A stretch of 64,000 bases of DNA from Methanoregula sp. (GTDB taxonomy: Archaea; Halobacteriota; Methanomicrobia; Methanomicrobiales; Methanospirillaceae), in assembly GCA_026625165.1 (NCBI GenBank), contig CP112999.1:496001-560000 (forward strand), given 5' to 3'. The notes under the pieces were generated by a model. The model was not told the DNA's origin and searched no databases. It saw only the letters and a list, made by a program, of their open reading frames with translations. The first letter of the stretch is position 1. Each line of letters begins with the position of its first letter. Below, piece by piece: positions 1 through 7,665 of the stretch. Position numbers and translations under genes: made by a program.

Positions 1-1208
1 AATTTCTTGTATCCCCACTCGGTCTTCTTCTCGATGGGGAAGAGGTCGTACCCGATAGCAAGGACTGCTGTCCCCACCTTGATCTTGACCAGTTCATCCT
101 TCTGTTCGAGATCGATTGCCTTCTTTTCGCCGCATGCTGTTATACAGAGACCGCACTTGATACAGGAGTCAAAGTCAATGGTGTACAGGAGCGGCACTAC
201 CTGCGGGTGACTGATATAGATCGCTTTGCGGGGCTTCATGCCCATCTCGAAATCGTTGGGCTTGATAACCGGGCACGGCGCTTCACAGTCACCGCAGCCA
301 TTGCAGCCGCCGCCGACAATCCCTCGGGCGTCCGCCTCCGCCATGGTAAGGACACCATGGGCTTTCTTCCGGATGGTCACGTCAAAGTTGCCGATATATC
401 CTTCAACGGCTTCGACCTCGCTGTAGGTCATCAGTTCGATATTGGGGCTTCTCCCGACATCCACCATCTTTGGTGTTAAAATACACTGTGAACAGTCCAG
501 CGTCGGGAAGGTCTTGTCCAGCTGGGACATCTTTCCGCCGATGGTCGGTTTCGATTCAACGAGGTATGTCTTGATCCCTGCTGCGGATAGATCGAGTGCT
601 GCCTGCATACCGGCAACTCCAGCACCGACGACCAATGCCGCGTGTTCAACAGGAACCGTCTTCGGGAACAGGTCCTGCAGGAGCGATGCCTTGGCAACGG
701 CAATCCGCACGGCATCCTTTGCCTTTGCGGTCGCACCTTCGCGGTCGTGCATGTGCACCCACGAGTTCTGTTCGCGAATGTTTGCCATCTCGAACCGGAA
801 CGGGTTGAGGCCGCCTTCCTTTGTGGCAGTCCTGAATGTCGGTTCATGGAGACGCGGGGAACATGCAGCAACAACGGTGCCGGTCAGCTTCTGCTCCCTG
901 ATTGCCTTCATTATCACTTCCTGCCCGGGCATCGAGCACACGTACTTGTAGTTGTCAACATAGGCGACATTCGGGAGGGTTTTTGCATAGTCCTGCACGG
1001 CAGTGATATCCAATGAACCGGCGATGTTGGTACCGCAGTGGCAGATAAATACGCCGATGCGGGGCTGTTCCTTGCTGCCGGTGGTCGGTGCTGCCTTTGC
1101 GGGAGCCTGCTTGGGTGCTGGTGCTGCCTGCTTCTTTGCCTCCTGTTTTACCGGGGCTTCCTTCTTTACTTCCATCTTCTTGGACCCTGCTTTCTTCTTT
1201 TCAGCCAT
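1..1208 (-). CDS. hdrA: CoB-CoM heterodisulfide reductase subunit A (5' part, runs off the left edge)
   Basis: HdrA is the FAD-containing electron-bifurcating subunit of cytoplasmic heterodisulfide reductase, which couples CoM-S-S-CoB reduction to ferredoxin reduction. The first 402 codons are present; the C-terminus lies outside the window. Seen: the N-terminal CHCGTN motif near residue 57, an FAD GAGVAG motif near residue 195, the CSQC motif, and ferredoxin-type clusters GGCNGCGDCEAPCP and CIKCGLCITACG. All cluster positions carry ordinary cysteine. Residues 2-48 are a Lys/Ala/Pro-rich tail ahead of the usual start of the fold (RIGVF). The ATG at 1208 follows GAGGTGAG, ten bases after the hdrB stop, so this is the last visible gene of the fwdGF-hdrCBA operon. 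Confidence 0.96.
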   Translation of the reverse strand, partial: MAEKKKAGSKKMEVKKEAPVKQEAKKQAAPAPKQAPAKAAPTTGSKEQPRIGVFICHCGTNIAGSLDITAVQDYAKTLPNVAYVDNYKYVCSMPGQEVIMKAIREQKLTGTVVAACSPRLHEPTFRTATKEGGLNPFRFEMANIREQNSWVHMHDREGATAKAKDAVRIAVAKASLLQDLFPKTVPVEHAALVVGAGVAGMQAALDLSAAGIKTYLVESKPTIGGKMSQLDKTFPTLDCSQCILTPKMVDVGRSPNIELMTYSEVEAVEGYIGNFDVTIRKKAHGVLTMAEADARGIVGGGCNGCGDCEAPCPVIKPNDFEMGMKPRKAIYISHPQVVPLLYTIDFDSCIKCGLCITACGEKKAIDLEQKDELVKIKVGTAVLAIGYDLFPIEKKTEWGYKK

Positions 1209-1218
1209 CTTTCTCACC

Positions 1219-2136
1219 TCACAGGACCTTCTGCAGGAATGGTTCGCAGCTGATACCATGGAGGTCCAGCCCGAGATCCTGCGGGCTCATTCCCTGTGCC
1301 AGTCCCAGAAGCTCTGCATAGTGCAGTACGGGGAGACCATACTTGACACCGAATTTCTCCTCGATCTCGATCTGGCCGCGGTCGAATTGCAGCTGACAGA
1401 ACGGGCAGATATCGGTAAGGGCGTCCACTTTTACCTCTTTGAGGTTGATCAGCTTCTCATTTGTGATATCCAGCGAGTGCACGATATCGTACCCGCGGAC
1501 ACCGCCACCGGCCCCGCAGCACTGCATCTTGTTCCGGTACTCAACCGGGGTTGCTCCCAGTGCGGCAACCAGTTCTTCCATCCATGTCGGGCGTTCGGTG
1601 TTCAGCATGTCCTCTTTTTCAAACTCACGGTCCTTGTGGGGCTTGACAAGGTGGCAGCCGTAATGGACAGCGATACGTGCTCCCTTCAGGGGATTTGTCA
1701 CGCTGTCGCGTACCTTCTGGACACCGATGAACTTGTCATTATAGAGCAGTTCGGCAGTGTGGTACACATTGATGGTGCCCTTGTATTCCATGTCGATTTC
1801 TTTTAAGACCTCATTCACGCCATCCTTCAGGTCCGGGTTGTGCTTGAGCTTGTGGTTGACTTCCCAGATGGACTTGTAGCACCCGTTGCAGAGCAGGGCG
1901 ATATCAGTCTTCATCTGCTCGGCAAGCACGAGGTTGCGGGCAGCCATGGCATAGAATACATTGAGGTCAATCGAACCGAATGCACCTGGTGCCGGGCAGC
2001 AGCTTGCACCCTTGAGAGGTACCAGCTCAACGCCGAGTTTTTTCATAGCTTTGATGGATGCGGATTCGCAGCCGGGGTACCGGTTCGGGGCAATGCAGCC
2101 GAGGTAGAATGCGAACTTGTGTTTTGCTTCTGACAT
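1219..2136 (-). CDS. hdrB: CoB-CoM heterodisulfide reductase subunit B
   Basis: HdrB is the catalytic subunit of soluble heterodisulfide reductase and holds two non-cubane [4Fe-4S] clusters that cleave the CoM-S-S-CoB disulfide. The 305-residue protein has the two expected CCG-type cysteine domains: an N-terminal set (Cys near 14, SCCPAPG near 45-50, CNGC) and a C-terminal set (HYGCH, CCGAGGG, CPFC). Length fits the family. A strong GGGAGGGG ribosome site precedes the ATG. It lies between hdrC (6 bases upstream) and hdrA (10 bases downstream). Confidence 0.97.
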   Translation of the reverse strand: MSEAKHKFAFYLGCIAPNRYPGCESASIKAMKKLGVELVPLKGASCCPAPGAFGSIDLNVFYAMAARNLVLAEQMKTDIALLCNGCYKSIWEVNHKLKHNPDLKDGVNEVLKEIDMEYKGTINVYHTAELLYNDKFIGVQKVRDSVTNPLKGARIAVHYGCHLVKPHKDREFEKEDMLNTERPTWMEELVAALGATPVEYRNKMQCCGAGGGVRGYDIVHSLDITNEKLINLKEVKVDALTDICPFCQLQFDRGQIEIEEKFGVKYGLPVLHYAELLGLAQGMSPQDLGLDLHGISCEPFLQKVL

Positions 2137-2142
2137 GGTATC

Positions 2143-2733
2143 TTACCCCTCCCGTTCTTTGACGATCCGGTCGGCATTTGCCTTGAGCTTGTAATGGTCA
2201 AGGATCTTCTGGATGCCTTTGACATATTCCGGATACATGTGGGTGGTCGGCGGATCACGGGTAAGCCCGAGCCGCTCGCGGGCTGCACGGTTCACATCAT
2301 TATTAGGCACACCGTGCCCGGATGAATAAATCGCCTGCACGGTCTTGAGGAAGTTTACCGGCACAATGTCTCTCTTGAATGCGAGGTTCCTCATTGCCAT
2401 TATTACATCTGTGGGTGCGATATCCCGCGGGCAACGGTCTGTACAGCTGTAACAGGTGGTACATAACCAGAGGTCGGGGTCAGTCAGTGCCTCGTTCTCG
2501 AGCCCCAGCACTGCCCGCCTCATGAAATGGCGGATCCGGTAAGTGCTGCGGGGAGCGGACGGGCATGAGCCGGTACAGGTGCCACACTGGTAACACATGT
2601 GTGCAATGGTGCGTGAGATTCCTTTCACTTTCGGGAGAAATTCAGGATTTGAATCCTCACGATAGTACCGCTGATCACGGAGTTTCTTCTCCAGAGCTTC
2701 CGGGTAACCTTTTACTCGTGCCATACTCATCAC
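2143..2733 (-). CDS. hdrC: CoB-CoM heterodisulfide reductase subunit C
   Basis: HdrC passes electrons from the HdrA flavin to the HdrB active site through two [4Fe-4S] clusters. The 196-residue protein shows the two motifs CYQCGTCTGSCP and CTTCYSCTDRCP. Its start overlaps the stop of the upstream polyferredoxin gene by four bases, which implies translational coupling. Confidence 0.96.
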   Translation of the reverse strand: MMSMARVKGYPEALEKKLRDQRYYREDSNPEFLPKVKGISRTIAHMCYQCGTCTGSCPSAPRSTYRIRHFMRRAVLGLENEALTDPDLWLCTTCYSCTDRCPRDIAPTDVIMAMRNLAFKRDIVPVNFLKTVQAIYSSGHGVPNNDVNRAARERLGLTRDPPTTHMYPEYVKGIQKILDHYKLKANADRIVKEREG

Positions 2734-3905
2734 GCCTTCTCCATTATTTTAATTGAAACCTGTCCGGTCACGTCTTCCTTCACCTTCGATGTCCTCTTGG
2801 TGAAGAGCTTCTCCTTAATCTTCTTGAACAGGTCGGTCTCTGTGCCCTTGATGCGAACTCCGGTCCTCTGCATGATAATAATATCCTCGCCCGGGCATGC
2901 ATTGACGCAGGCGCCGCACAGGATGCAGAAGTCCTTGTTGACCGCGATCGTGGGCTCGATCTTACCCTTCATGTCCGCTGCGGGGACTGTTGACGGGAGG
3001 TATATCGCGTTTGCCGGGCAGATCTCGGCACATGTCGAGCAGCCGCCGGGGCATTTTTCTGCATGGAACTCGATGTCGCCCTCGAAGATCTTCTCGACAG
3101 TAATGGCCTCAGGCGGGCAGTTCCGCGAGCACCACTGGCAGGTGCAGCAGTTGTCCTGTATGATCTCAACCTTGCCATCCACCTTGTCGGAAATGACCTC
3201 GCGCTCGACCGTCATGCATTCCTCGGGGCAGGCCTCGACACAGACCTTGCATGCGTCGCATTTGGTCTCGTCCCAGATAACCTCGCCCTCGATTTTGCCG
3301 GTCTCAGCGGTAAATTCCTTGTGCTTCACCACGATTGCAGGACAGAGTGCACCGCACAGGCCGCAGTATGTGCATTTCTCTTTATCGACGGTAAAAGTTG
3401 TCTTTGTCTTGATTGCAGTCTGACGGTCCTTTGCCCCTGCAACCGGTTCCTTGTACGTCCCTTCGTAAGCGGGGACTTCCCGGCTGATCGCGTCACGGGG
3501 GCAGACCTCTTCGCAGATCGTGCACTTGACACACTTTTCGTTGTCGATCTCTGCTTTCATGTCGTACTGGGGGAAGCCTTCCTTTTCAAGAATCGGGAGC
3601 TTCTCCTGTCCGTCAACCTTCAGAGTCAGTGCATTGAACGGGCACATGACTACGCAGACGCCGCAGTACGAGCACTTGACCTCGTCGACATCCACCGGCG
3701 CAGCGTAATCAATAGCACCACGCTTTGAAGCACCGACGAGACCGAGCACAATCGCCTCTTCCGGGCATGCATCAACGCAGATGCCACATCCTGTGCACGT
3801 CTCTGAATTGAGAATCAGGTTGTTAACGCTCTGCAGGAGGCGCTGCTCCATCACAACGTTGACACCGTCTCGCTTTTTTGAAAACTTTGGAAACAATGTG
3901 TTCAT
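2730..3905 (-). CDS. fwdF: Polyferredoxin with eight [4Fe-4S] motifs, FwdF/FmdF-like
   Basis: The 391-residue protein has eight CxxCxxCxxxCP-type motifs, beginning CTGCGICVDACP and ending CILCGACVNACP; the seventh is the variant CPGGCSTC. Eight clusters match FwdF, the electron-wiring polyferredoxin of tungsten or molybdenum formylmethanofuran dehydrogenase, and the neighbouring two-cluster protein matches FwdG. MvhB-type polyferredoxins are longer with about twelve clusters, so FwdF fits better, but family assignment is by cluster count and context only. It overlaps hdrC by four bases, so it is made together with heterodisulfide reductase. It likely carries low-potential electrons from Hdr to the CO2-reducing active site in the cytoplasm. 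Confidence 0.82.
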   Translation of the reverse strand: MNTLFPKFSKKRDGVNVVMEQRLLQSVNNLILNSETCTGCGICVDACPEEAIVLGLVGASKRGAIDYAAPVDVDEVKCSYCGVCVVMCPFNALTLKVDGQEKLPILEKEGFPQYDMKAEIDNEKCVKCTICEEVCPRDAISREVPAYEGTYKEPVAGAKDRQTAIKTKTTFTVDKEKCTYCGLCGALCPAIVVKHKEFTAETGKIEGEVIWDETKCDACKVCVEACPEECMTVEREVISDKVDGKVEIIQDNCCTCQWCSRNCPPEAITVEKIFEGDIEFHAEKCPGGCSTCAEICPANAIYLPSTVPAADMKGKIEPTIAVNKDFCILCGACVNACPGEDIIIMQRTGVRIKGTETDLFKKIKEKLFTKRTSKVKEDVTGQVSIKIMEKA

Positions 3906-3928
3906 GAACTAACCCTCACACTACTCCT

Positions 3929-4195
3929 CTATTGTACCTTTGCCGGAATCCTGGATTCCCAGGGTCCTGTCAGCCTGATAACATCGTGCGGACAAGCCTG
4001 GACGCAGACGCCGCAACCGGCGCAGAGCTCACCTTTGAAATCAAGGACCACAGATTTTCCGTCCTTGACCTTGTAGATCTTCTCCTTCGAAGAAGGTTCC
4101 ACCGTGTGAAGCTCCAATGCGTCAACAGGGCATGCGACTACACAATTGTTACAGCCAGTACAATTTTCCATGTTGATATGTACTGCAAATGTCAT
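3929..4195 (-). CDS. fwdG: Two-cluster ferredoxin, FwdG/FmdG-like
   Basis: This 88-residue protein has two [4Fe-4S] motifs, CTGCNNCVVACP and CAGCGVCVQACP, as in bacterial-type 2[4Fe-4S] ferredoxins and the FwdG subunit. It heads the operon, 23 bases before the polyferredoxin gene. The ATG at 4195 is preferred; an in-frame GTG at 4210 would add five residues (VREKR). Pairing of a two-cluster and an eight-cluster protein is the FwdG/FwdF combination, which is the reason for the call. A free ferredoxin serving Hdr is the alternative. Confidence 0.72.
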   Translation of the reverse strand: MTFAVHINMENCTGCNNCVVACPVDALELHTVEPSSKEKIYKVKDGKSVVLDFKGELCAGCGVCVQACPHDVIRLTGPWESRIPAKVQ

Positions 4196-4219
4196 TCTTT
4201 TTTCACGCACCAGCTATGA

Positions 4220-4238
4220 TCGATTTTTTAAAAATCGA
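4220..4238. promoter_or_regulatory. Palindrome upstream of the fwdGF-hdrCBA operon
   Basis: Nine-base perfect arms (TCGATTTTT / AAAAATCGA) surround one central base, 25-43 bases upstream of the fwdG-like ATG. That is where an archaeal core promoter would lie. The flanking 4211-4434 stretch is very AT-rich and separates this operon from ftr on the other strand, so it must hold both promoters. An operator role is inference. Confidence 0.45.
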
Positions 4239-4464
4239 CTATCTGAAGAGTGGTTAAGATTTACAGATAAATGTTCTGAAATTAAGTCAGGAAAATTGGT
4301 AAAACCACGATGTTTTTTTAATTTTTAAATTTTAATTTTTTATTCAAGTTAACCCCTTGTTGTGTACTTTTAAACCATTTTTTTGTGCGCTCTTGATCCT
4401 GAAATTAATTTAGAAAATTTATTGAATAGTAAGTATGCAACTGTTGTGGTACCGGAGGTTATGT

Positions 4465-5349
4465 ATGGAAATCAACGGCGTTACAATTGACAACACGTAT
4501 GCAGAAGCGTTCCCAACCTGGATCTGCCGGATCATCATCACGGCAGTCACAACGGAATGGGCACGGAAGGCAGCAACTGAAGCGACAGGCTTTGCGACAT
4601 CAGCGATCGGCTGTCCGTGCGAGGCAGGCATCGAACAGGAACTTGACGGTGCACAGACCCCGGACGGGCGCCCCGGCGTCTCAATCCTGATCTGTGCCAG
4701 CAAGAAAAAACTCAAAGAGCAGGTCGTCGAGAGGCTTGCAGAATGCGTCCTCACTGCACCAACAACTGCAGTTTTCAACGGCATCACAAATTCAGAGGAA
4801 AAGATCGCGGTAAAGCTCCATTTCTTTGGCGACGGGTATGAATACCAGAAGGAAGTCGGCGGCAGGAAATGCTGGGTCATCCCGATCATGAACGGCGAAT
4901 ATGTCGGTGAAGAGGAGTTTGGCATCGTCAAGGGGGTTGCGGGAGGCAATTTCTTTGTCATGGGCGAGAACCAGATGGCAGCACTCGTTGCGGCTGATGC
5001 AGCAAGCAGTGCGATTGCAAAAGTCCCCGGCACCATCACCAGTTTCCCCGGAGGCATCGTGGCAAGCGGTTCCAAGGTCGGCAGCATAAAATACAAGTTC
5101 ATGCCTGCATCCACCAACGAGAAGTACTGCCCGACGCTCCGGGAGAAAGTTCCGGACAGCAAGATTCCTGCAGGGGTCAAGGCAGTCTATGAGATCGTCA
5201 TCGACGGGCTTGACGAGAAGAGTGTTGCCGCGGCAATGGCAGCCGGGATCAGGGCTGCAGTGCATGTCCCGGGCGTGAAGTTCATCTCTGCAGGGAATTT
5301 CGGCGGGACTCTCGGGCCGTACAAGATTGAGCTCTACAAGGTGCTCTAA
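4465..5349 (+). CDS. ftr: Formylmethanofuran:tetrahydromethanopterin formyltransferase
   Basis: Ftr moves the formyl group from formylmethanofuran to tetrahydromethanopterin, the second step of CO2 reduction in methanogens. The 294-residue product, beginning MEINGVTIDNTYAEAFPTW and carrying the ATSAIGCPCEAG segment, matches the length and sequence character of the family. The ATG at 4465 is chosen because GGAGG (4454-4458) sits six bases before it; an in-frame ATG at 4435 lacks such a site. It is monocistronic, divergent from the Fwd/Hdr operon, and followed at once by a T-tract. Confidence 0.97.
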   Translation: MEINGVTIDNTYAEAFPTWICRIIITAVTTEWARKAATEATGFATSAIGCPCEAGIEQELDGAQTPDGRPGVSILICASKKKLKEQVVERLAECVLTAPTTAVFNGITNSEEKIAVKLHFFGDGYEYQKEVGGRKCWVIPIMNGEYVGEEEFGIVKGVAGGNFFVMGENQMAALVAADAASSAIAKVPGTITSFPGGIVASGSKVGSIKYKFMPASTNEKYCPTLREKVPDSKIPAGVKAVYEIVIDGLDEKSVAAAMAAGIRAAVHVPGVKFISAGNFGGTLGPYKIELYKVL

Positions 5350-5356
5350 TTTTTTT
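5350..5356 (+). terminator. T-tract terminator after ftr
   Basis: Seven consecutive T directly follow the ftr stop, then an A-rich run. Oligo-T tracts are the usual intrinsic terminator of archaeal RNA polymerase. Confidence 0.5.
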
Positions 5357-5530
5357 ATAAAAAAAGCATAAAAAGCAGCATTTCAGAAAGCATTTAAAAT
5401 CCATTGCCATCATTATCCTTTCACGTTATCATAACGGGATCAGGTATCAGGCACCATTTGTTGCTGGTTTAATGTTTACACTTCTTAACCTGCTTCCATG
5501 GGTTTACTGTTTTCCGGGCAGGGAAGAATA

Positions 5531-5573
5531 AAACGATCTGAAAAAAACGATCTGAAAAAACGATCTGAAAAAA
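5531..5573. repeat. Short tandem repeat, three copies
   Basis: CGATCTG occurs three times, at 5534, 5548 and 5561, each followed by a run of A, giving a 13-14 base unit. It lies in the 469-base gap between ftr and mmp11. No gene covers it. It may be slippage-prone sequence with no function. Confidence 0.6.
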
Positions 5574-5630
5574 TGAGGAAATTAAAAATCAATTCCCGGT
5601 CTTCTTCCACCAATCGATCAGAATAAATAC

Positions 5631-5674
5631 TGTTATTACCGATTATCCTGTTAACGAAACAATCGGTAATAACA
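5631..5674. promoter_or_regulatory. 14-base inverted repeat upstream of the mmp11-aks operon
   Basis: TGTTATTACCGATT (5631-5644) and its exact reverse complement AATCGGTAATAACA (5661-5674) flank a 16-base spacer containing GTTAAC. The element ends 145 bases before the mmp11 start. It could be an operator or an RNA hairpin; it is too far from a T-run to be a simple terminator. Confidence 0.5.
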
Positions 5675-5818
5675 TGATCACCCTGATACAGGAGGAAGCG
5701 GATCGGGAAGCAGCTGCTCTCGATACCGGATCTCCGGACAGGGATGCACGAACGGGTAGGACCGGTACATCTGGTCCGGACCTGTGGGGCAACGAGGGGA
5801 TCGGGGCGGAGGGGATGC

Positions 5819-6715
5819 ATGGGGGACCTATCTGAACCCTACGTGATCCATTACCCGCAGATCGTAGCTGTGGCGGACACGACCGGTACGCGTGTGGAAC
5901 TGATCGAGTTCTTTGACTGTGTAGGGGGGGCGAAGTGGTCAGCACACCATTATGCCCAAAGCCCGCTTGTCGGGTCCGTACGGTGTGTCGGCGGGACAAT
6001 GAGGTACCTGCTCCGGCAGGGCACCGCCGACCTTGCACTGGAAGGGTCGAAGTTCCCGGCAGGGATCTCCTCTGTTGTTGTTGACGACCGGGAGATTGCC
6101 GTCACGTATATCGGTATGGGTGGCGGGGGTGTGGGGGCGGCAGCATGCCGTTCCGATGCTAAAGGGGTAATCCGGAACCGGACGGACCCGTCAGGTGGAG
6201 GTAAAGTTGCCGGTTCTACGGTCTGGCTCCCCCGGAGGCAACGGCTCCTGATCGGTGTTGACGATACCGATACACCAGAGGCAGGGGCCACATGGACACT
6301 TGTCCACAACATTGCAAAAGCGGTTGAGGATGAGCACTCCGTCTACCTCTCGCACACGATCGTCCAGCTCTTTCCCGTACCGTACAGGACAAAGAACTGT
6401 GTCAGTCTCGTCGCCGAGTTTGCGACAACAAAACCCGACCGTCTCATCCGGAAATTCCACCAGCTGCTGGAACGGTACACGCTCTCGGATAAGACCGGCA
6501 TGGCAACTTATTCCGGATTCACCCCGTCAGCGCAACTCCTCGATTTCGGCAGGAAAGTGAAACGGGGCGAAGTACAGCCCGGGCTTTTGGGAAGCATCAG
6601 GGATGACCAGCTGAAAGTCATTATTGACGGGAGGGGGATTATCGGTGCGGTTGCTGCCCTGCCGTTCTTTACAAAGTATGAGGAGGCGCTGTTGTTATGC
6701 GATGGAAGGAACTGA
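5819..6715 (+). CDS. mmp11: Methanogenesis marker protein 11
   Basis: The 298-residue protein has the family's opening (PYVIHYPQI..VAD..ELIEFFDC) and an IGVDDTDTPEAGATW segment that resembles the GxDDTD nucleotide-binding motif of TiaS-like proteins. Marker protein 11 is conserved in methanogens; its function is not established. The ATG at 5819 is preceded by GGAGG at 5808-5812, while an in-frame ATG at 5744 would add 25 Arg/Gly-rich residues unlike the family. It overlaps the next gene by 19 bases and leads the operon that carries the aks genes. Confidence 0.85.
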   Translation: MGDLSEPYVIHYPQIVAVADTTGTRVELIEFFDCVGGAKWSAHHYAQSPLVGSVRCVGGTMRYLLRQGTADLALEGSKFPAGISSVVVDDREIAVTYIGMGGGGVGAAACRSDAKGVIRNRTDPSGGGKVAGSTVWLPRRQRLLIGVDDTDTPEAGATWTLVHNIAKAVEDEHSVYLSHTIVQLFPVPYRTKNCVSLVAEFATTKPDRLIRKFHQLLERYTLSDKTGMATYSGFTPSAQLLDFGRKVKRGEVQPGLLGSIRDDQLKVIIDGRGIIGAVAALPFFTKYEEALLLCDGRN

Positions 6716-7665
6716 AAGCACAGGCGCTTGCAACCGGCTCAGCCCGGCTGTCCGGCGAACCCGCAGACCGGTTCATCACCCGGTCGGCAGCGGGACCAGG
6801 AGCCGGCGGGGAAGGTTCGGTCTTCTTTTCGATGGGTGGACACCGGGTCCGTCTTTCACTCGACCCGATGAGCGATGTGGAGGTAGTGCACCGCGGCGGG
6901 GGTGTCGCCGACCTCTTTATCGGCACGACACAGGTGAGCGGGAGGCTGGAGGAGCCCGGGCTCCATTGCCCGAACCAGGCGTATATCACTGTCACGGGGT
7001 CGTGCATCTTCCATTGCAGGTACTGCCCGGTCCCGGACTTACATGGACAGCGCAAGAGCATCGGCGAGATCGTGGCAATGGTGGAGGCGGTGCGTGACCG
7101 GGTCAGCGCGATCTCGCTGACAAGCGGTGTCCTGTCCAGCATCGGGGATGAGGAGGAGTACGTGCTCAAAGTAATCCGCCAGCTCCTGCCGTTTGGCCTA
7201 CCCATCGGCGTATCCATATACCCCACCGATCAGACGCCCGCCCGGCTCCATGAACTTGGTGTCGTTGAGGTGAAATTCAATATCGAGGCTGCGACCGCCC
7301 CGCTCTTTGCAAGGATGTGCCCGGACCTTGAATACGACATGATATATGGCGTGCTTGAGGATTCGGTGCAGCTCTTCGGGAAAGGGAAGGTCTTTTCCAA
7401 CGTGATCATCGGGCTCGGCGAGACCGATGATGAGATGGAACAGTGCATACGGCGGCTCACCGTGCGTGGCATCATCCCCGTACTGCGCCCCTTAAACCCG
7501 GTCGCCGGGGTTTCCGCAATGCCCCGCCCGTCCCCGGAACGGCTGAACGCGGTCTTTGCGATGCACGAGCGGGCGCTGGATGCAGCAGAACTTGACACCC
7601 GGCAGGTACAGACAATGTGCACCTGCTGCACGGGCTGCGACCTTGTGCCCGGGAGGGATGCATGA
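6697..7665 (+). CDS. Radical SAM protein in the coenzyme B operon
   Basis: The 322-residue protein carries the radical SAM cluster motif CIFHCRYC (Cys 103, 107, 110), followed by a typical TIM-barrel-like sequence with a conserved GLGETDDE segment. The C-terminus has an extra Cys cluster, CTCCTGCDLVPG, which could bind an auxiliary cluster. It overlaps mmp11 and, by an ATGA, the TPP-binding gene. Substrate is unknown. Location between mmp11 and aks genes suggests a methanogen cofactor or thiol-forming reaction; that is inference. Confidence 0.82.
   Translation: MRWKELKAQALATGSARLSGEPADRFITRSAAGPGAGGEGSVFFSMGGHRVRLSLDPMSDVEVVHRGGGVADLFIGTTQVSGRLEEPGLHCPNQAYITVTGSCIFHCRYCPVPDLHGQRKSIGEIVAMVEAVRDRVSAISLTSGVLSSIGDEEEYVLKVIRQLLPFGLPIGVSIYPTDQTPARLHELGVVEVKFNIEAATAPLFARMCPDLEYDMIYGVLEDSVQLFGKGKVFSNVIIGLGETDDEMEQCIRRLTVRGIIPVLRPLNPVAGVSAMPRPSPERLNAVFAMHERALDAAELDTRQVQTMCTCCTGCDLVPGRDA

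Noticed and set aside
1-1208. Selenocysteine in HdrA
   Set aside because: The visible cluster positions use TGC or TGT cysteine codons and no in-frame TGA occurs in the visible part.
4419-5180. Long minus-strand open frame opposite ftr
   Set aside because: ftr is a clear conserved gene; the antisense frame has no recognisable domain and follows from GC-rich codon use.
5531-5573. CRISPR-like repeat
   Set aside because: Units are 13-14 bases with no spacers and no cas genes nearby; it is a simple tandem repeat.
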